This document shows positions 1 to 12,300 of a stretch of DNA of 64,000 bases, one piece after another; the first letter of the stretch is position 1, and every line of letters starts with the position of its first letter. Source of the DNA: Aurelia coerulea. Lineage: Eukaryota > Cnidaria > Scyphozoa > Semaeostomeae > Ulmaridae. The notes beneath the pieces were generated by a model. That model had not been told where the DNA came from, searched no databases, and was given only the letters and a program-made list of their open reading frames with translations. Both the position numbers and the translations under genes were made by a program. The stretch spans positions 5,445,501-5,509,500 of the forward strand of contig CM076945.1 in NCBI GenBank assembly GCA_039566865.1, given 5' to 3'.

Positions 1-177
1 GATGAAGAAGAGCGGAATGATCTCAGTAATAAGAGACCAGATATTGTTAAAGAATTGTATGAACTAGTTGAACGTTACAAGAAGACGATTGTTCCTTATG
101 AAAGGACTTACACTTGTAATCAGAAAGCTGTTGACAAGGCGAAGGATGAGAATGCATGGGGACCATTTTCAGGCTAA
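1..177 (+). CDS. Sulfatase, C-terminal exon (arylsulfatase B/I/J-like), 5' part outside the window
   Basis: An open frame runs from the window edge to a TAA at 175-177 and gives 58 residues. It starts with an acidic stretch leading into ERNDLS, then VKELYELVERYKK, and finishes AWGPFSG. An E-R-x-D-L-S motif followed by a short helix and a terminal W-G-P-W/F is the usual ending of animal arylsulfatases of the ARSB/ARSI/ARSJ group, which hydrolyse sulfate esters in lysosomes or the secretory route. The catalytic Cys/formylglycine region lies upstream, outside the window, so activity and exact subfamily cannot be judged. The gene converges on NXF1, with about 3.2 kb between the two stop codons. 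No clear AATAAA was seen close behind the stop. Confidence 0.8.
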   Translation, partial: DEEERNDLSNKRPDIVKELYELVERYKKTIVPYERTYTCNQKAVDKAKDENAWGPFSG

Positions 178-3100
178 TTCTGTGACAAAATATAGCGAAA
201 GTTTGGAAAGACCCGAATTCTATATATTCTGCTGAATGGAATTGTATCGAAGACTCTCATGTTTATCTCAAATGGTTCACCAATCTGCACAATTCTTTTA
301 AGAATTTGAAGCCATTGGCTAGACTGATTATATGGCCGTAGTTATCGCTATTGAAAGGCTGCCGGACGCTCCTAACTACGACTCATAATCAAACGCCATT
401 ATTTTGAAATGACTATGACTGCCTCGTTTCGATAAGGGCCTAGGCAACACTCGAATTTTTTCAATGAAACACTTTGAGTTCAAAACTTAACAGTAAATTA
501 GTTAATGCTTAGCGAAAGCAACAAAATAGTACCTACGTACAAAGGTAGACGTTTTCGCCAACTGTTCTCATGGTATTCTTGTTCGTAAGACTTTGTTCTG
601 TCAGGCCAAGTTCATTGAAATTCTGCTTTGAGCTTCGAGTTTCCGTTGGTCAACATTAATCAATCGAATTTGCTCAAATTCTTGCGGCGTTGTATTTTAT
701 TACTTTGTTGTATACTTTGTACATGAATAACAGCCTCGCTCCAAAGGGCATTGAAAAGTGAAAAAATTCAGTCAAAAAAAGCCGTAATAGTATGAGTCCC
801 AGTATGAGCAGTCTCGTGTAGTAGTCTCGTTTTGAATAGCGATTTCTGGGACTCATCGTAATCAGTCTGGCCATTGGCCCTTTCGAATCGGGCTCAATGC
901 GACATGTTTAGGACAGTAATAGACAAATTTCGACATTCAGAAGTGTCTGAGGAAAAGAATATTTTTCTGGTAAATGGCGGACGCAAATCTGGTATGGCTG
1001 CCACAATGCTTAAGCTGAGCTCTACGATGCTTTTGGTTTTAAATTTACATCGAAAGCAAGGAAAGAATTGCCAACTCATATTACCTAGAGGTCGTGTAAC
1101 GAAAGAAACTCTCTCTTACCCAAACCACGACGCTAACAGCTTTGACGGGAAAGTATTCGTCAGTTCCAGTTTCGCCTTAGATTTAAAATTGACAGACTTG
1201 TAGAGCTCAATTTTTATTAAGAAAAGCCCCATGGCAGCCATTTTCCAGGTTTGTATCAGCTATTTGAAAGTTTTCTTGTGGTACAAAATTCCTAAAAATT
1301 GCTTCGAAAAGAGAACCATATAAAAAAAGCAGTACCAAAGGTGAGGCTATGAAAACAACTTTATACATCACACACAAATTTCATGTATACTTTTAATGAC
1401 ACAATCACGCTTTTCAATCTCACAGCATACAATAACTAAAAAAATATATGCTCAGTCCATAGCAATAGTCTCATCACAAATTTTTCGCGTAAATCTCAAC
1501 GGTTTAGTCCTTATCAAATTTCTAAACGTGTCCACCTTTCCAAGGTTTCTGGGGCTCTGCTTGTAAAATATACCAATTCGCCAGATATTTTTATAGCCAT
1601 TCGGCATGAAAATTACCAATTTACCAGATATCTTCATGGCAAAGTTTGAAAAAAACTATTGAAAAATGTTTTGAAAGGTATCTTGAAAAATCTTTTCAAA
1701 ACTAATAAACAGCAGGACTTTCCAAGGCGAGTCCTTTGTTCAGAGACAATAGACCGTTTTGCTATTCTGCAGGAGTGTGAATCGAACGATATTTTGATAC
1801 ATTTTGCAGAACTTTTGAATGTAAACAACAGTGAACGGAGCTATAATGCCACTCAATTGAACCGTTTGTTATAAACGTGTATGAAAATATCGCTCAATCC
1901 AGACTCTTTTCTACAATAGCTAAAGGTCTATTGTCACTCAAAAAATTTTTTGTACTCATTAACAATTCATTGCACAATTTACGCGGAATTTTCTTATGTG
2001 ACAAGAACATTGCTATTAAACTCAGATCAAATGAAACCAGAGTCTCACAGTTCATTTGTACAGTAAAATCTCATATTGAAAGAAACTTTATTTTTCATTA
2101 TACGACATGCTGCCACGTGACAGGATGGGATGGAAATAAAACTGGGCACTAGAACGAAAATAAAAATGAATTCTTTGTAATGAAAGGTACTTTTTACTGC
2201 TCTAGTACCCAGGGACGGTTGGAGTTTCCTTGCCAGTAAAACTTTTTCCTGTTTTATTGACTGACCCAATAAACATCACGAGTTAGATTACGTTTCACTT
2301 CCCGAAATAAGTTAGTATTGAAGAAGAATTTAAGTGAGAGTTTGCGAAAGGCTCCGCTACGATTTGAGAAGCAGCTTGTTCAGCTTAACTTTGTAATTAA
2401 TATCTAAAAATTTGATTTAAAATATGGGGTTTCGGTGGTCATTTCGAGTCAAGTAATTGCCATTTTTTCCAGCCAAGGTTTTTTAAGTTAAAGGACGTAT
2501 GTCACGTTAGCAATTGGTTAATAGGACAAACAAGATCGTGGTGGAATTTCATTGTTTCGTGACTTTTTGTTTCTGCTTCATGAATTTTTATTGCAATAAT
2601 AATTCAGCCTCGATCCTGCGCTTTGTAATAAACGATAGGATAGAGAAAATTGTATTGCATGAACCAATCGGGTTCATGACATATGTCCTTCAAGACAAAG
2701 GCAGAAGATATCGACTTAAGATTACCTATAGAAATCTACGGGGATCCTGCTGAGTCGGTTGTAACTAAAATCCGTCCCACATTAGATGTCAGACGAAATA
2801 TCCGCGAATGAAAATCTTGCATGAGCACTTTTTTGTTCTCGCAAATCTCACCTGACAGCTTATGTGAGGCAGACTTCAGAAAGGCTGGTTTTGACGATGA
2901 TGCAATGATGATGCACTGTCTGCCATTTTATGAGCTAATTTCAAAATTTTACCTAGATATACTAAAAAGCCAACCAGATAAGTTACGACAGTACACCAAC
3001 ACCATTGTTTTGCAAGTTCTTTTTGTGATGTCTCTATTTTACAAACGCTTCTGGAGGTATCTTGCCTTCTCTCTGTAAAGATAAACAGTTTTTTGAATAT

Positions 3101-3280
3101 ATTCAGGCTCTAAAATTTGTGTTGTCTTCAAGACAACGATGCAAAAAAAGACGACAAATAACGGAGTATCCGAGAAATTTGACCGCATTTTAACGACCTT
3201 TAAATTGATCGATACAACTAAAAACTACAGAAAATTTTATTTTCATTGCTAATGGCTTTGTTAAAATCTCACATCAGAGT
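178..3280. other. Intergenic space between the sulfatase and NXF1
   Basis: No gene is supported here. Short open frames, for example 874-1203 (+) and 1877-2152 (+), lack recognisable domains or splice-linked partners. The stretch 1,786-1,935 is one of three copies of a dispersed repeat (see 22,627 and 37,840). Around 330-400 there is sequence shared with elements near 34,700 and 52,370. Confidence 0.5.
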
Positions 3281-3286
3281 TTTATT
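3281..3286 (-). terminator. Candidate poly(A) signal of NXF1 (AATAAA on the minus strand)
   Basis: AATAAA reads on the minus strand about 110 nt beyond the in-frame stop at 3,397-3,399. The spacing would suit a 3' UTR if the last NXF1 exon runs through its possible donor at 3,483. No cleavage site can be proven from sequence alone. Confidence 0.4.
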
Positions 3287-3396
3287 GTGCTGTTATTGTG
3301 CTTGGGTGCGCCCAAGGATTCAGATGTTCTAAAGACTCGATATAAATGGACAAAGAAAACGTCAGGTGGTGATTTGGGGATTTAGAAATCTATTAG

Positions 3397-6300
3397 TTAT
3401 AATATTTTGCACCAGCATGGCCTGTCAAAAAGTGGTAGTTTTTTGGCACACACGGTGGGTAAAAAGGCATTGCTAGCAGTTACCTGAAGATTCGTGAAAA
3501 CTTCCCCTGCTTTCTTGAAATCCCAGTCGTTCTGCTGTAGACATCTACAAGGAAAATACTTTTGATTACAACCTTGAAAACTGAAAATATCACTTTGCAA
3601 TAAAGAGCTAGTTCATAGTTAGTTCAGTGCTATGATTCAGTGTTTTGAGCTAAACCACTTAAAAACAGCATTTCAAAAGCTCTTAATCAGCACATATTAT
3701 TTTTTCATCCGAAGGCAGTTTGGGGACGCTGATCGAAGCAGCGTCCTGGTCCTTTCTCTCGATGTGACCACACCTCGTGATTCCTTTAGCCTGGAATTAC
3801 AGTGACTTGGTGACTCTCCTCACTCTACGTAGCAGGTTCGGTAGGGCGAGGACTCGAACTACCAACCTTCAGATTAGTAGTCAAGCATGCCACCACTGAG
3901 CCATCCCCGCTACATACAACTTTATCATTCTCCATGAAATAAATGTAAGCTGGTTACTGTAAAGTGTACGAAAGAACTGAATATGAAAGAACAAAACAAC
4001 TTCATTCTTGCTCCGAATGCCTATCAAGTGAACAGTGGTGTAAATATTTGTTTAACGCCATGGGCCCTTGAGTAAAACTTTTTGAACCACAACGTAAATA
4101 TTCGAGAGCAGCAAGGTGAAGACAACTTCGAAGGAGCTGGGAACTAGCACGAGGCCCGGCTGCGTAGGAAACTGGGAACTAGACTAAGGTGGGAGGCTTG
4201 GGGGATTTGATGGACAAACTTATAATGGCCCGTCGTTAACAAATATTTACTACGTAAATCTTTCCATACTCATGCATGGGAGTTAATTTTTAGAATTCGA
4301 AACAAAAGAATTTTAGAATTCGAAACAAAAGAATTTTCAGAGTCAAAGTACTATATTATAGTATGGAAATACCAACATAGAGGAAACGCTACTTACTGCA
4401 AACTGAAATGCAAATTCATTTTACTTGCTTCGGAAAATTTCTTGACCAGTTCTTGTTGCTGAAAAAATAATGAAACGCATGAAGACAAAGTTGCGAGAGA
4501 ATGCCAATGTAGTTTACTATTTTTGCGAAGGGTAATGATGAAAAATCAAAATCATAAAATGGTTGCTAATATCATAAAACGTCCTTTGATTGCTTCAGAG
4601 GATTCTAACTACCGGGTGTAACCCACAAAAAACTTCATGAGCTAGATCGCACATAGTTTCCTGAAAGCGCATGTTAGGAACACAAACAAGGTATTAGCAT
4701 GTATTAGCATGTTGCTTGGTCAGTTTAAGTTTACCTATTGTCTGAAAAAACAGTTTCAAAAATATGGAAATCCATTCACTTCTCGCACTATTCCCTCGTC
4801 CGTGTTTTGGAAAATGTGAAAAAAGCTGAATTCCAAATTTGCTTTGGAGCACGAAATTTGAATGAGGAACAGAGATAAATCATTTTGCAAACACAAATTT
4901 TCCCAGACGACTTCAAATCCATCGCTACGTTGATTTTTCATAAAATGTTGACTGGAAAATGATGGCGATTGTTTCATTCAAAATAGGGAATCTGAAATTC
5001 GAAATTTTCTTTTAAGCTGGTTTTTCGGATGCTTAAAATGCTTAAAATGACCATGCTGCATCTCAAAAGATCATTGCTTAAAATGACCATGCTGCATCTC
5101 AAAAGATAGCTAAGCCCTGCAACTAAACTGTGATACAATGCATTTGTCAATAACGCTTGATTTCAGAGAGCTACATATGCTCTAGCTGATGACGTTTTTT
5201 TGCGTCCCCTGGAATAAAAAACCAACTTCATGGCCGGCGCTGAAAGGAAATCATGTTTTAAAACTATAGAATAACATATAATTGATATTACATTATCAAG
5301 AAACTTTCACTCAGAAACTTCAGCCTACCGAATAATATTCCCAATAATTACCTCATTTTGCCTTAGACGGTACTTTATGTATTGGTATGAGCTGGGTCAC
5401 ATGTAGTTTTAAAGAGCCTTTGCAAGTGAACGATAATGGATGTGATACTATACTGACCTCATTCGTAAGAGATCCTTGCGATTGTTGTTGAGTAACTTCA
5501 GGAGACGAAACCGTCGCTACCTGTGAAGACTAAAAAATAACAAATAATCAGGCTTATGAAAAACCTCTAACGCAGAGATTGCATATTCATGCAGCTGATT
5601 AATCTAATTCAGTTCTGCTCTTTGGAGACTGTTATGTGTACTGCAAACGTACTATTTCACTTAGCAAGCCTGCTGTCTATGCAGCTGATTAATCTAATTT
5701 AGTTCTGCTCTCTGGAGACTGTTATGTGTACTGCAAACGTACTATTTCACTTAGCAAGCCTGCTGTCTATACGAGACCCATGCCCCATTGTTTTACTTCT
5801 TCGACTCTCTGGAATTTCGCTTAAATTCAGTAGTAACGTTCCAAATACAGCTCAGGTAATTCTCAATATGTCTTTGAGCTTTAAAACTTCGGGATTTCTC
5901 AGATCAGCCTTTAGCAAATAATAAAGTGATCCAACAGGGAAAACAGGAATTCACTGATTGCAGAATTTCTCTGCAGCAATAAAGAGTTTAAATAGTAAGG
6001 TTCTTACAAACCTGTTGCGGATCCTTGATCGGATTTCTGATGTGCAACTGATCATTCATAATTTTCATGCTAAAAAAAATGAAAATCTTCAGAAAAAAGT
6101 ACTTTTTTCACACATTAGAAAATTGTAAAATTGATACAAGAACATGATCTGCAAAACATACCGCAGCAATTGAAATGATCCTTCCTCAAAATCATTTATC
6201 ATTCTGACTGTAAGAACGGATATCAATGGGCTGCGCTGTCAAATCTAGGTTGAGATCCCAAAAACGCGAACAAATTTCCCTCATATTTCTATCTTACAGC

Positions 6301-9300
6301 AATGACTTGAACACGCTTTTGCACGTGTAATCAGCTGGGCCAAGAGCCTTGGAAGGGTTATTAAAAAGTCTTCCTCCTGGTATGAAAAACTTACTCAGGA
6401 GGATTCCATTCTCCTTAGAGAACAAAATATTGAACAAAATCTAAGAGGACAAAACATCTAAGTGTCATTGTTGTCAGGAAGGAAAAGCGATGGAATTTTG
6501 ATCGTCATTTTCACTCGTTTTTGCAGGTTTTTCAATGGGGATTTCTGCAGAAAGTCTCCGATATCCACGGGAAGGATGACCCATTAAAACCGTCTTTATT
6601 ACCGAATCTAATTAAACTTATTTTCTAATTCATTTCATTCAACCGAAAATAACTACATTTATTTAGTATCTAATTACAGTTCTTGTAAGAGTCTTTCATG
6701 ACAGTAGTACTAGTCAGTTTAGCAAGTTTGTGAAAAGACGAGTGCATGACAAACAAGTAATACGATAAATAAGCTTAGCAAAAAATTCTACAAGATGCAT
6801 TACCTAGCATATTCTCAAATTTTACACTACATTGCTGTGCCTATCCTGGTTTGATCAATATAGTAGCCTGTCAGGACTTATCATTATGGACTGGTAAATC
6901 GAGTGTCTGAAATCTATCAAAACAGAATCAACATCCACAACTTGATATTGCCACTGCTCTAAAATCTTATGGGAGGGGTGGGGAGGGGTTTCTGATCAGC
7001 AAACGAGCTATCGACGTGTGACCTTTAGACTCCTATACAGACTATTTATACTGTCACTTTTTCACGTGCCAGAACACAACTTAAAATGACTGGCACACTT
7101 GTATACACGACTCTATTGTAACCTATACTTAAGACTCTACTCTTTTTCCCTCTCTTGGGACTAAATAAATTCAGATATCGGCTGTGACACAAGACGGTTT
7201 TCAATATCGTAGCTTCGATATTCAGGGAGCAGTGTTTTTCAAATGCTGTGCATTCTCTTTCTTTACTCACCCGGTATATACCAAAACTACAGCCGTAGTT
7301 TCACCGGCCAAGTTTTATACACTTTCATGCACCGTTTGTCAGCACAACCCAACCAAATTCAATGCTACATAACAATGAAAAGGGAAATATTAAAACCTAC
7401 CTTTTGTCAGGCGCTATCAGAAGTACGAATGTTCTTGAAAATGATCGTGGAACATCGCGCATATCACCTGAATACAAATTTATCCGTTAAGTGTTTTCTA
7501 GACAGATAATTCAAATGGTGTCGAAAAATGCTGTATCATCAGCACAAATTAAAGGGGATGCACGAGCTAAATTCTTAAAAATACCACGACTTTCTCTCAC
7601 TAATGCAAGTAAATAGCTGCAGAAAAATGCAAAAGAAGATGTTTTCCAAATGTTCGAGCTTCGTAGAATTAACTAGAGCAATCAGATTTTTCATACCATC
7701 AACGATTTTGGAGATACAGCTGGATTCTGAGCGACCCGTTTTCAATGTGTATAGCCTAAACACAGGAAAGGCGATTGCATGCATCAGAAATTAGAGAGGA
7801 ATTCCTCATTTGGATTCGTGATATTGGCTAGCTGATCTTTATCTTCGTTTAATAAAATCATTTACAGCCCCTTTAACGGGGCTGTTCAAGATTTTTGTAA
7901 ACAATCGAAAAGTAAGGGACAGCCCGGGCACGTGACTAAAGTCTTTGGTTTTTAGTGGCGGCCAGTTTCATCGCAGATTTTTCATTGCAATGTTTTCTTG
8001 TCTGTGCCTATGAAATATGATGGAACTTTTGATATCCATCAAAACTTTCAAATATCCGGCGTTAGGAAAATAGAACAATTCCTCCACCAAGGCTTCGATC
8101 ACCAAGATTGTTGCATATACGCTGGATTACTATTCTCTGTGCAAAATTGCCGTTAGCTATTCTGTGTTTAGCCTCAATACATTCGATGATTTATCACGCA
8201 GAACCATGCAGAGAGGACGGGTTGTCCAGCCCCTGTAATACATGAAAATTACAAAATGGTTCGTACATGGTCTTTTTAGTGAAACAGGGAATGCTATGCT
8301 GGTTAAGAATCAGAACTTGAAGATGAACTGGCGTAAAACATATGCATGTGTGATATTTGTATTTTTGAAAATGTTTTCCTATTTCTGGGAAACTATTAAG
8401 ACCAGATCAGTTGAAAGGAAAGCTATAATATAAGTGAAATTTCGCTACCAACAACAAATGCGATATTGAGAGTTGTCAAACAAATGAAATAACCATCACC
8501 TTCGAAGAAATGGCCACGGACTGTAAAGCAGATAAATGATGTCTAAAGAAAAGAAGATCAAACAATTAGTTAAGTTTCTAAAATTACTTTTGTCCTCTTG
8601 AACGCACATTGTCACGTCTGACCTAGCTGGTCAAGAACTTATTAGCTTTCATCGTCATATTTACAGCTAAAAGCAACCTGTGTGTGGGCAAATAAAGCAT
8701 CACCCAAAGATTATGCAAAGCTTCTTTGATGTTAATAGAAAATAAACTTTCCAACCTATTTGAAAGTATTCTTCATATTTCCTAAGGCCTAAACAAACAC
8801 CTAACACTGTGTGCCAAACATTTGGGATTTGCTCGCCTGAAAGATTTGCTTGGAATGGTACATGCAGGCAGGTAATATGATTTACTGCAATGCATTTATA
8901 AATTTCAAGCAAATGAAAATAATAATACCATAACGAGTTATACTTGAGTCATGTAAATTTATTCGTACTGGGGGAGCACAAAATGCAAGACTCGCATATA
9001 AAGGACTAAAAGAACTTTGTTAAAAGTGAAACACTTACAGTGGCCATGTTGACATCCAAAGCGAATGACTGCAAATCATGTCTCGTTCGTGGAAGTTCAT
9101 TTAAGAAAGCAACTGTAGTCAGTTTTGTGTGTTTTATCAAAGATGATCTCTTGCCTGAAAAACACAAAGCTAATTTAGAAGACGGTCACTTCCAACGGAA
9201 CGGGACACAAGCAATTTCATATAAAAATCAAGCTCAACTGAACTTGAGTTCGGAAAGAAATATTGTCTTTCCTAGAATTTAGATCAGAGAGTTGGAAAGT

Positions 9301-12300
9301 TTTACCGCGTACCGTTATAATCTTATCGGTAAAGTAATAATTTTTCTCCCTCAACCTAAGTGAACTTGCACTGTTAACATCTTTCCGTGGAACAAACTAT
9401 TTCAAGACTTCCTTGTTAGAGATCATATGTTGTAAGGATGTCGAATAGTACAATACTTCAGAATGTATTACATTACAGAACCATTTGCAGAAATTTCGCT
9501 AGGCATTTAAAGGGGCTCCGTCACTAAACTGTAAACAAATCTAGTAAACACCGCACGTGGCCATTGTTCTCCATTGTTTTCTGCAGTTTCAAGCCACCAA
9601 AAATGCTCGTTAAAAATCCACTTATATCCAAGCAATCGTAAAAGATATGAATGTTTGGTTTTGCCCTCAGTAAAGTACAAAGATGTATCTTCAAAATGAC
9701 GCTTTCATTTTTGAAAAAACAGGTAAACGTCCGTGTGATATTGCCCATCAAAAAACTGCAAAATCACCGTTTCGACCGAAATTTGGAGACGGAGCCCCTT
9801 TGAGGAAGCAAATCGTCATATGAGATGAAATTTTAATTCATAGCTTGACAATAAGTTACTTGATACCGGCAATCAAAATTTGAGATGCATAAATCAAAAT
9901 ATTGAACTCGCTGCGAAGGAGTATACAAGTAGATGTTCTAGTTACCTTTGTCTCGTAAACGCTTCAGATTTCGACTTGTCATAAAATATTCGTTCAAAGG
10001 TTGAGTACTGTTGGGTAAGAAATACATTGCAGATTAATAAGCATAATAACTGCTGTAGTTGAAAGAAAATGGCACCAGTAATCATTGATGTACTCAATTC
10101 TTAACTCATGAAATTCATGCAATGTCATTGAAATGCACTAATCATGTATTTAAAACAAAAATAAAAAATTGGAACGGAGAAAATTGCCCATGTAAATTGT
10201 GCCGCATTTTTATTCCGAACTTGGGCTTTTTATGATGATAATATTTGAATATCTGCTTGTATACACTTTTATGCCTTTATACTGTATACTTTCGATGAAC
10301 TGTAAATATTTTATCCCCTTTTTTCTGATGTAACATTTGTATTTTAAAATTTTAACTAACGTTGGAATTAATTAGCTGATTACTTTTAGCTATATTTTTT
10401 ATGTATCCAACGGTAAAGAAATTGATAATAATAATAATAATAATCAATATGCAAAAGCAGCGGGTCAAGGAAGGGTTAAAACACATACCGCTCTCTGCTA
10501 TATTCTTTAGAATGCACGTTGCTGTTGACGCACATTGATACGGTGGCCTGTGAAAGAACAAAACACAACATGAAACGTAAAACACACCGATGCAGCAGCG
10601 CAATATACAATGGTCCCCCATACAGAAAATTATCACATTTATTGAAGACGAGATGCAGCATAGTTTGCGATACAAGCGATAAGTCTTCAATAAGGCAATT
10701 TACCGAAGTCAATGCCAAATTTGTTGCCTGGAAAGTTTTGTTCGCCTTTGCGGACAATATAAGCTTAAATGTCATACCTCATCATGATATAATTCCAGAA
10801 GTCCTTGTCGGTTATCAAGATCGTAGACTTGGAAATATCTTGAAGAAAAAAGAAAGAAACACAAAAGACAAATTTTTGGTCATTTAGATGTTGGTAGTCC
10901 TTAAAATTAGCAGCTTTAGTATACGAAGAAAGTGGAACGTACGAGTAAGCCCTGCAAAATATAGATTGAGAGTTGTTAAGATTTTTCACAGCGTGTAAAA
11001 TTAATGGTCAAAGAGAAATCTTGCCACGAAATTTGTACTTTTCAACGATATGCATCTAAAGACCTAAAGTAACATGAACATGGACAGTGACAGAAGGGAC
11101 TCGTAGCTAAGAAGATTAAACCGTCAGTCACTTTGCAATGAATAATTTTCATGATTTTTCCGATTAGCCCTTGAAGAACCACTCTGTAAGAATAATTCCG
11201 AATGACTCTCTCTCTCTCGCTCTTCCCACTTAAAATCATAATGCGCCATAAGATTTTGACCTTTTAACTAATACATCCATGTTATTTAAATACAGGGGAT
11301 ATTATTGAGTTTTTTTTTCGAACAGGTTATGGTGTAAATTTGGTCTCATCTAGCAAAACTCTATCTTGGGATATTTATTCATAGTCTATATGCTTTAGCT
11401 CGTTCACTACAAATCTTTTTCTATCAGTTAAAATTTTTAGTTCATTTATTAATTCATTCATCCATTCATTCAGGTTTTACATCATTTTAATTCCTATGAT
11501 TAATTCTAAAAATCAAGGAGCTGATATACTCTCTAAAACCTTGCCTTTCTTTTGGAATATTTGAAAGAATAGTGAACTCAAAATTCAATGGACGACAACA
11601 ACAGTCAAACAGATCCAAATTGTTGGTTCCAATTTTGAATCAAGTTAAAGAGAAAAGGGCAATTTTGCATAATGAAATAAGTACAATACCCCGCTTGACA
11701 CCCAAAATAATTTGGCAATTTGTAACAATATTACAGGTGAAAAGAGGATACTTTTCCCAATAAACTGCAAGTAGCAAAATTTTAGTAGATGGGCAAAAGC
11801 AAAATCAGGAGCGACATACAATTAGACAGAACATGTCCCACGACAACATGTCCCAACATGTTTACAACATGTCCCACGAGAACGAGAGAAATAAACTTGA
11901 ATCGAGGCGCAACAGAATGGGAGATTTTGAATCACTGGCAACAAAAAAGAAAGTTTTTGACTGGTAAGATAAAATTAAAGAGTAAAAAATTTGCAATGAG
12001 GGTGTGGTGTGGAATCATGACAGCAACAGTTGAGTACCATGGTGTTCATGGATAACTTTTTTGATGGCAGGGTGTCATCTGCTTGCCGTGACTATCCTCT
12101 GCCATATGGCAACAAGTAAGCCGGGTTTCATTGGCAATAATATACCCTTAAATGCTTCACTTGGCCAAGCCGAAACTCCAAAAAGCAACTTTTTGTATGA
12201 ATAAAATTGCTTATTCGCAAATATGCATCGTTGAGTTATGAAAGGGTGTGAAATAAACAAACCAGCACGCAGCTCCGAGAAGTAACAACAACTAAATCAA

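Larger units (their letters stand above)
3397..5529 (-). other. NXF1: NXF1 last exons: linker and UBA (TAP-C) domain
   Basis: Exon 5529-5458 is a Ser/Gln/Thr-rich linker. Exon 4458-4397 gives [20 protein letters not shown]. Exon 3544-3484 gives [20 protein letters not shown], the third-helix region of the TAP-C UBA with the conserved N-x-W-D-x-x-x-A core, which binds FG nucleoporins. After NLQ there is a usable donor (gtaact at 3,483-3,478), but the frame stays open for 28 more codons to a TAA at 3,397, with AATAAA at 3,281-3,286. A canonical G-x-I-P-x-x-A-F ending was not found downstream, so the read-through form is my working end. Confidence 0.8.

Noticed and set aside
874..1203. 109-residue plus-strand frame
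   Set aside because: No recognised domain, no splice partners, and low-information composition; likely a chance ORF.
2821..3078. Plus-strand frame with ADFRKAGFDDDAMM
   Set aside because: Briefly considered as a UBA or EF-hand-like piece; no continuation or splice sites in phase.
3842..3911. Functional tRNA gene
   Set aside because: A and B boxes are present, but the acceptor stem does not pair and the sequence continues into a SINE-like tail.
10519..10887. 122-residue plus-strand frame
   Set aside because: It overlaps a minus-strand NXF1 exon on the opposite strand (10547-10489) and resembles no family.
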